From the NCBI RefSeq assembly GCF_039916245.1, contig NZ_JBDSLS010000095.1, positions 1-9,285 on the forward strand: DNA of 9,285 nucleotides, given 5' to 3'. Position numbers and translations under genes: made by a program. Under the pieces are notes generated by a model. The model had not been told where the DNA came from. It saw nothing but the letters and a program-made list of their open reading frames with translations, and made no database searches. Position 1 is the first letter of the stretch. Every line of letters starts with the position of its first letter. Of this stretch, positions 5,677 through 9,285 are shown piece after piece. Source of the DNA: Gelidibacter sp039916245. GTDB lineage: Bacteria > Bacteroidota > Bacteroidia > Flavobacteriales > Flavobacteriaceae.

Positions 5677-7863
5677 TTAACTGGTAAATAACAATTCGCG
5701 GTATTTTGTCATTGGCCAAAGCTCATCATCCACCATTAATTCCAGCTTATCACAATGGTAACGAATACTGTCAAATAACGGTTTTACCTTAAAGCAATAT
5801 TCATTCGCTTTCAGTTCGAAATCTGCTAAAAGATTAGCCTTTCTTCTCTCATCGGTCATTTTAGTAACATCAGAATTTATTGAAGAAATATGCTCCGAAA
5901 TATCCTCGATTAAATTCAGCTGTTCCTGGGCGAACTTTTTAAAATCCTTGCCATAGATTTCTTTTAGTCCAACGACGTTTTTAATCAGTCGATTTTGATA
6001 CTGCACGGCTACTGGCACAATATGATTACGGGCAATATCTCCAAGTACCCGACCTTCAATTTGGATACGCATGACATAATCTTCCATTTCAATTTCATAA
6101 CGTGCTTCAGATTCAATCCGGTTCATAACGCCCATCTCCTCAAAAAGCTCGATTGTTCTTTTAGACACTTTCGCTTTTAAAGCTTCAGGAGTAGTTCTGT
6201 GATTGCTAAGACCACGTTTTTTCGCTTCTTTTTCCCAAGCTTCACCATAACCGTTGCCTTCAAAAAGAATGTTTTTTGATTTCTTAATATACTCTCTCAA
6301 AACATTGAAAATGGCATCATCCTTTTTCATGTCTTTTTTCGTAATCAATTGATCCACCTCCGTTTTAAAGTCAGTCAATTGTTTCGCCACGATAGTACTC
6401 AACACAGTCATCGGATTAGCGCAATTGGCCGTAGAACCCACCGCTCTGAACTCAAATTTGTTACCGGTAAAGGCGAAAGGCGATGTTCTATTTCTATCCG
6501 TATTGTCCAATAATACATCAGGAATCTTGCCAACCACATTTAGTTTCAAATCCGTTTTTTCTTCAGGCGACAAGATGCCATCCGTCACATTTTCCAATTC
6601 GTTCAAGACTCTTGTTAACTGCTCGCCAATAAAAATCGACATAATTGCAGGCGGCGCTTCATTGGCTCCTAAACGATGATCATTACTTGCAGAGGCGATG
6701 GAGGCGCGCAACAACTCTTCATTGTCATTGACCGCTTTAATTGTATTTATAAAAAAGGTTAAAAACTGCAAATTGCTCATTGGAGTTTTTCCTGGACCTA
6801 ATAAATTAACCCCAGTGTCTGTGCTCAAACTCCAGTTATTATGTTTTCCAGAGCCATTAACGCCTGCAAATGGTTTTTCATGAAACAACACTCTAAAATT
6901 GTGACGATCTGAAACCTTGTCCATCACATCCATTAATAACGAATTATGGTCGACCGCCAAATTAGCTTCATCAAATATAGGCGCCAATTCAAATTGGTTT
7001 GGAGCTACTTCGTTATGTCTTGTTTTAACAGGAATACCCAAAAGCATACATTCAATTTCCAAGTCCTTCATATAAGACAATGCCCTTGCCGGAATAGAAC
7101 CAAAATAATGGTCATCCAATTGTTGTCCTTTTGCTGCTGAATGACCTAATAAGGTTCGTCCAGTCTGCACGAGGTCTGGTCTTGACGCTGCCAAAGCACT
7201 ATCCACCAAAAAATATTCTTGTTCCCACCCTAATGAGGTGTTTACTTTTTTTACATTTTTGTCAAAATATTTACAAACTGCTACTGCAGCGGTATCCATC
7301 GCAAACAACGCTCGTAACAATGGCGTTTTATAATCTAAAGCCTCTCCTGTATAGGACACAAATACTGTTGGAATGCACAATGCCGTTCCATATAAAAATG
7401 CCGGAGAAGTTGGATCCCAAGCGGTATACCCCCGGGCTTCAAATGTATTTCTAATTCCTCCGTTAGGAAAACTCGAAGCGTCAGATTCCTGTTGCACCAA
7501 CTGACTGCCGCCAAATTTCTCTATAGCCAATCCGTTTCCGATAGTTTCAAAAAAAGCATCATGTTTTTCAGCCGTTGAACCTGTTAATGGCTGAAACCAA
7601 TGTGTATAATGAGTTGCTCCTTTTGAAATAGCCCATTCTTTCATACCCGTTGAAATATGGTCCGCCACAGAGCGATCTATTTTTGTGCCGTTCTGCATCG
7701 CAGACATCACACTGTCAAAAGCTTCTTTGGTTAGAACCTGGCGCATAGTAGCCTCATTAAAAACATTGGCACCAAAAATGGCAGAACGCCTTTCGGTTTC
7801 TTCAATATGAACAGGTTTGCGATCAAGAGTTTTCTTTATAGCGTAGAAACGTAGTGTTGACAT
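5677..7863 (-). CDS. glnN: Glutamine synthetase type III
   Basis: Glutamine synthetase joins ammonium and glutamate with ATP to give glutamine, the main cytoplasmic route of nitrogen assimilation. The 728-residue length matches the GSIII class (about 729 in Bacteroides fragilis) and is far longer than GSI. Motifs in order: GWEQEYFLVD at 212-221 (metal/glutamate site), KTRHNEVAPNQFE at 280-292, KPFAGVNGSGKHNNWS at 330-345 (the family ATP-binding signature), HRLGANEAPPA at 396-406 and RNRTSPFAFTGNKFEFR at 457-473. The N-terminal GSIII domain precedes these, and a long helical, charged C-terminal region (about 500-728) follows. There is no GSI-type adenylylation-loop tyrosine motif visible, in line with GSIII not using that control. 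It starts at a typical MSTLRF opening, has its own promoter box and terminator, and appears to be a single-gene unit. Confidence 0.97.
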   Translation of the reverse strand: MSTLRFYAIKKTLDRKPVHIEETERRSAIFGANVFNEATMRQVLTKEAFDSVMSAMQNGTKIDRSVADHISTGMKEWAISKGATHYTHWFQPLTGSTAEKHDAFFETIGNGLAIEKFGGSQLVQQESDASSFPNGGIRNTFEARGYTAWDPTSPAFLYGTALCIPTVFVSYTGEALDYKTPLLRALFAMDTAAVAVCKYFDKNVKKVNTSLGWEQEYFLVDSALAASRPDLVQTGRTLLGHSAAKGQQLDDHYFGSIPARALSYMKDLEIECMLLGIPVKTRHNEVAPNQFELAPIFDEANLAVDHNSLLMDVMDKVSDRHNFRVLFHEKPFAGVNGSGKHNNWSLSTDTGVNLLGPGKTPMSNLQFLTFFINTIKAVNDNEELLRASIASASNDHRLGANEAPPAIMSIFIGEQLTRVLNELENVTDGILSPEEKTDLKLNVVGKIPDVLLDNTDRNRTSPFAFTGNKFEFRAVGSTANCANPMTVLSTIVAKQLTDFKTEVDQLITKKDMKKDDAIFNVLREYIKKSKNILFEGNGYGEAWEKEAKKRGLSNHRTTPEALKAKVSKRTIELFEEMGVMNRIESEARYEIEMEDYVMRIQIEGRVLGDIARNHIVPVAVQYQNRLIKNVVGLKEIYGKDFKKFAQEQLNLIEDISEHISSINSDVTKMTDERRKANLLADFELKANEYCFKVKPLFDSIRYHCDKLELMVDDELWPMTKYRELLFTS

Positions 7864-7888
7864 AATTATATATTTAATTATTATGTCA

Positions 7889-7896
7889 CAAAAGTA
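7889..7896 (-). promoter_or_regulatory. -7 box of the glnN promoter
   Basis: TACTTTTG on the minus strand matches TAnnTTTG exactly and lies 25 bases upstream of the glnN ATG. The expected -33 region holds no clear TTTG, which would suit a promoter needing an activator. No sigma-54 type GG/GC -24/-12 pair was seen. Confidence 0.45.
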
Positions 7897-7924
7897 TGGA
7901 AAAATGATTAGAAATTAATTTACA

Positions 7925-7950
7925 CCCTAAAAAAAATAGGGCTCATGAGC
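7925..7950. promoter_or_regulatory. Hairpin and adjoining 10-bp palindrome upstream of glnN
   Basis: CCCTA (7925-7929) and TAGGG (7937-7941) form a hairpin with a seven-A loop. The next bases, GCTCATGAGC (7941-7950), are a perfect palindrome sharing one G with the hairpin. The hairpin could be a weak terminator for the exchanger gene ending at 7986, but on that strand no T-tract follows it. The palindrome is centred about 63 bases upstream of the predicted glnN transcription start, a plausible activator or repressor site. Confidence 0.4.
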
Positions 7951-7985
7951 AAAATTTATGATAAATTTGATAACAACCCCCTGTT

Positions 7986-8933
7986 TTAGACACGGAATGT
8001 CGTGAAGACGAAAAATAGATAAGCGCCCAATAAAATAAATCCTTTGATTCTACCTATTTCAAATCGTTTAGGCAATAAGAACATCTGAATCAAAATGGCA
8101 GCAAAACCAATCATCCAAAACATATCGCTACTCAATATTTGAGTACTATTTACCGCGATGGGCTGAATCATGGCGGTAATACCCAGGACGGAGGCTATAT
8201 TAAAAATATTGGAACCAATTAAATTCCCCAAAGAAATTGCATGTTCCTTTTTTAATGCTGCAATAACAGATGCCGCCAACTCTGGCACACTTGTACCCAC
8301 AGCCACCACAGTAACAGAAATAACACGCTCACTGACCCCAAAAGAAGTTGCCATTTCTTTCGCTCCAAACACGAGCCATTCACTCCCAAAATAAAGAGAT
8401 ACCGCACCAATAAGTAACCAAACAATAATTTTAAATCCTGAAGTCACCTCAAGCGTTTTGTCTATATTTTGAACATCAGCTTCAGACGCTTTTCGAGAAC
8501 GCTTAATCAATACGACAAGAAAAATAATGAGAGAAAGCATCAAGGCAGCACCTTCCCATCTGTTCAAAACATTACCGCTTTTTAAAAAGAAATACAAGAC
8601 GACAGATAACAACATCATCATTGACCAATCCATTTTGTAAAGATCCTTGTTAATAGCCAATGGCGATATAATGGCTGTAATCCCCAAAACCAAACCAATA
8701 TTCGCAATATTGGAACCTATAACATTTCCTAAGGCGATATCGGAATACCCTTTTAAAGCCGCCTGCAAACTCACTAAAAACTCAGGAGCAGATGTGGAAA
8801 ACGAGACCACCGTCATCGCGATAACCAGTTTGGAAATATTAAACTTAAGAGACATGGCCACGGATGAACGCACTAAAAACTCGCCACCTACAACCAACAG
8901 GATTAATCCCAAAAACAACCAAACTAAACTCAT
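7986..8933 (-). CDS. Calcium/sodium antiporter, CaCA family (YrbG-like)
   Basis: An inner-membrane cation exchanger of the Ca2+:cation antiporter family, expected to swap Na+ or H+ for Ca2+. The 315-residue product shows the two inverted alpha-repeats of the family. The first has FSTSAPE at 45-51 and GNVIGSNI at 69-76; the second has VGTSVPE at 212-218 and GNLIGSNI at 236-243. The two glutamates in the xPE motifs are the expected ion ligands. About ten hydrophobic segments are visible, with a charged cytoplasmic-type loop (KRSRKASEADVQNIDK) between the halves. An upstream in-frame ATG at 9017 would add 28 residues (charged, Phe/Ile/Lys-rich, poorly conserved in look). I chose 8933 because MSLVWLFLG is the usual start of the family and a promoter-like box lies between the two. 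Ion specificity is inferred. Confidence 0.9.
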   Translation of the reverse strand: MSLVWLFLGLILLVVGGEFLVRSSVAMSLKFNISKLVIAMTVVSFSTSAPEFLVSLQAALKGYSDIALGNVIGSNIANIGLVLGITAIISPLAINKDLYKMDWSMMMLLSVVLYFFLKSGNVLNRWEGAALMLSLIIFLVVLIKRSRKASEADVQNIDKTLEVTSGFKIIVWLLIGAVSLYFGSEWLVFGAKEMATSFGVSERVISVTVVAVGTSVPELAASVIAALKKEHAISLGNLIGSNIFNIASVLGITAMIQPIAVNSTQILSSDMFWMIGFAAILIQMFLLPKRFEIGRIKGFILLGAYLFFVFTTFRV

Positions 8934-8949
8934 GAAAAATATTTTTTTG

Positions 8950-8957
8950 CGAAGATA
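8950..8957 (-). promoter_or_regulatory. -7 box of the antiporter promoter
   Basis: TATCTTCG on the minus strand differs by one base from TAnnTTTG, and a TTTT about 18 bases further upstream may serve as -33. It lies 17 bases upstream of the ATG at 8933 and inside the longer open frame from 9017, so a transcript starting here could only use the shorter start. Confidence 0.4.
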
Positions 8958-9159
8958 CTCTATTCTCTTTATGATAAAAGGATGGAAGTTTATGAATTTT
9001 GTAAAATTCAAAACCAATATATCAAGATCAGATTCTGGAAAAGCAAGACCAAGAATTTACTGAAAGTTTTGCTAACCGATATTATTTTGTGTAAAAGATT
9101 AAAAACGACATGGTCATTATCACGTTGGAGAAATACTGACTGAATTTTTCAGATAAACA

Positions 9160-9193
9160 AAAAGCCCAAATTTCTATTTGAAGTTGGGCTTTT
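9160..9193 (-). terminator. Intrinsic terminator after the T9SS-secreted protein gene
   Basis: AAAAGCCCAA (9160-9169) pairs perfectly with TTGGGCTTTT (9184-9193). Read on the minus strand the stem ends in a T-rich run (CTTTTTGTTT). It starts 18 bases after the stop codon at 9211. Confidence 0.85.
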
Positions 9194-9210
9194 ATTTTTA
9201 CAAAAAAAGT

Positions 9211-9285
9211 CTACTCCAGCACTATTTTTTTAGTCACAGATTGTCCTTCGGATTCTAAACGCAGCACATAAATCCCAGTTGTTAA
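9211..9285 (-). CDS. C-terminal end of a T9SS-secreted protein (type A sorting domain), 5' part outside window
   Basis: Only the last 24 residues and a TAG stop are in the window. They include TTGIYVLRLESEGQ and then SVTKKIVLE at the very end. This is the typical close of the type A C-terminal sorting domain: a GxYVxxxxxxG strand, then a short strand with two lysines and a hydrophobic tail. In Bacteroidota this domain directs proteins through the outer membrane by the Por/type IX system, after which it is cut off. The nature of the passenger protein cannot be told. A strong terminator follows directly. Confidence 0.82.
   Translation of the reverse strand, partial: LTTGIYVLRLESEGQSVTKKIVLE

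Noticed and set aside
7131..7454. 107-codon plus-strand open frame
   Set aside because: Wholly antisense to conserved glutamine synthetase sequence, with no recognisable protein features.
8647..9063. 138-codon plus-strand open frame
   Set aside because: It runs antisense over the antiporter gene and its promoter; the opposite strand carries clear CaCA repeats, so this is a shadow frame.
9140..9152. CTGAA-TTT-TTCAG small hairpin
   Set aside because: Short stem in the gap downstream of the clear terminator at 9160-9193; no start, promoter or RNA-gene context supports a function.
9017..9160. Possible RNA gene or small protein upstream of the antiporter
   Set aside because: No stable fold, promoter-terminator pair or sizeable frame was found; the stretch looks like plain spacer and antiporter promoter region.

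Overview
The window looks like ordinary chromosome from a marine- or soil-type Flavobacteriaceae member (phylum Bacteroidota). The signs are AT-rich DNA, the tail of a type IX secretion (T9SS) sorting domain, a type III glutamine synthetase, a Bacteroidota-style PurM, a DUF3078 outer-membrane protein, and repeated TAnnTTTG-like -7 promoter boxes just upstream of starts. Genus and species cannot be read from this.

Every supported gene lies on the minus strand, so the natural reading order runs from base 9285 down to base 1. (1) 9285-9211: last codons of a secreted protein with a T9SS C-terminal sorting signal, followed by a strong hairpin terminator (9160-9193). (2) 8933-7986: a CaCA-family Na+/Ca2+ exchanger; its start is best placed at an internal Met, downstream of a promoter-like box. 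(3) 7863-5677: glutamine synthetase type III, with its own promoter box, an upstream palindrome plus hairpin, and a short terminator downstream. (4) 5427-5287: a 46-residue exported peptide gene, too short for usual gene calling, with its own -7 box and a long terminator (5182-5222). (5) 5170-4863: about 300 bases with no convincing gene, holding a 15-bp tandem repeat and several short open frames that may be decayed coding DNA. (6) 4755-3577 and 3546-2602: purM and a DUF3078 gene, 30 bp apart and probably one operon. (7) 2408-1: most of a class II (adenosylcobalamin-dependent) ribonucleotide reductase, running off the window edge, preceded by a perfect 16-bp palindrome next to a promoter-like sequence.

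Functionally this is a housekeeping block: nitrogen assimilation (glnN), purine synthesis (purM) and deoxynucleotide synthesis (nrdJ), with an ion exchanger and envelope proteins. The two nucleotide genes are separated by a 193-bp gap and appear to have separate promoters, so a single shared operon is not indicated.

I found no defence system, CRISPR array, complete mobile element, tRNA or rRNA. The most interesting leads are small: the 16-bp operator-like palindrome before nrdJ, the short exported peptide gene between two terminators, the unexplained 4863-5170 segment, and the palindrome-plus-hairpin before glnN.
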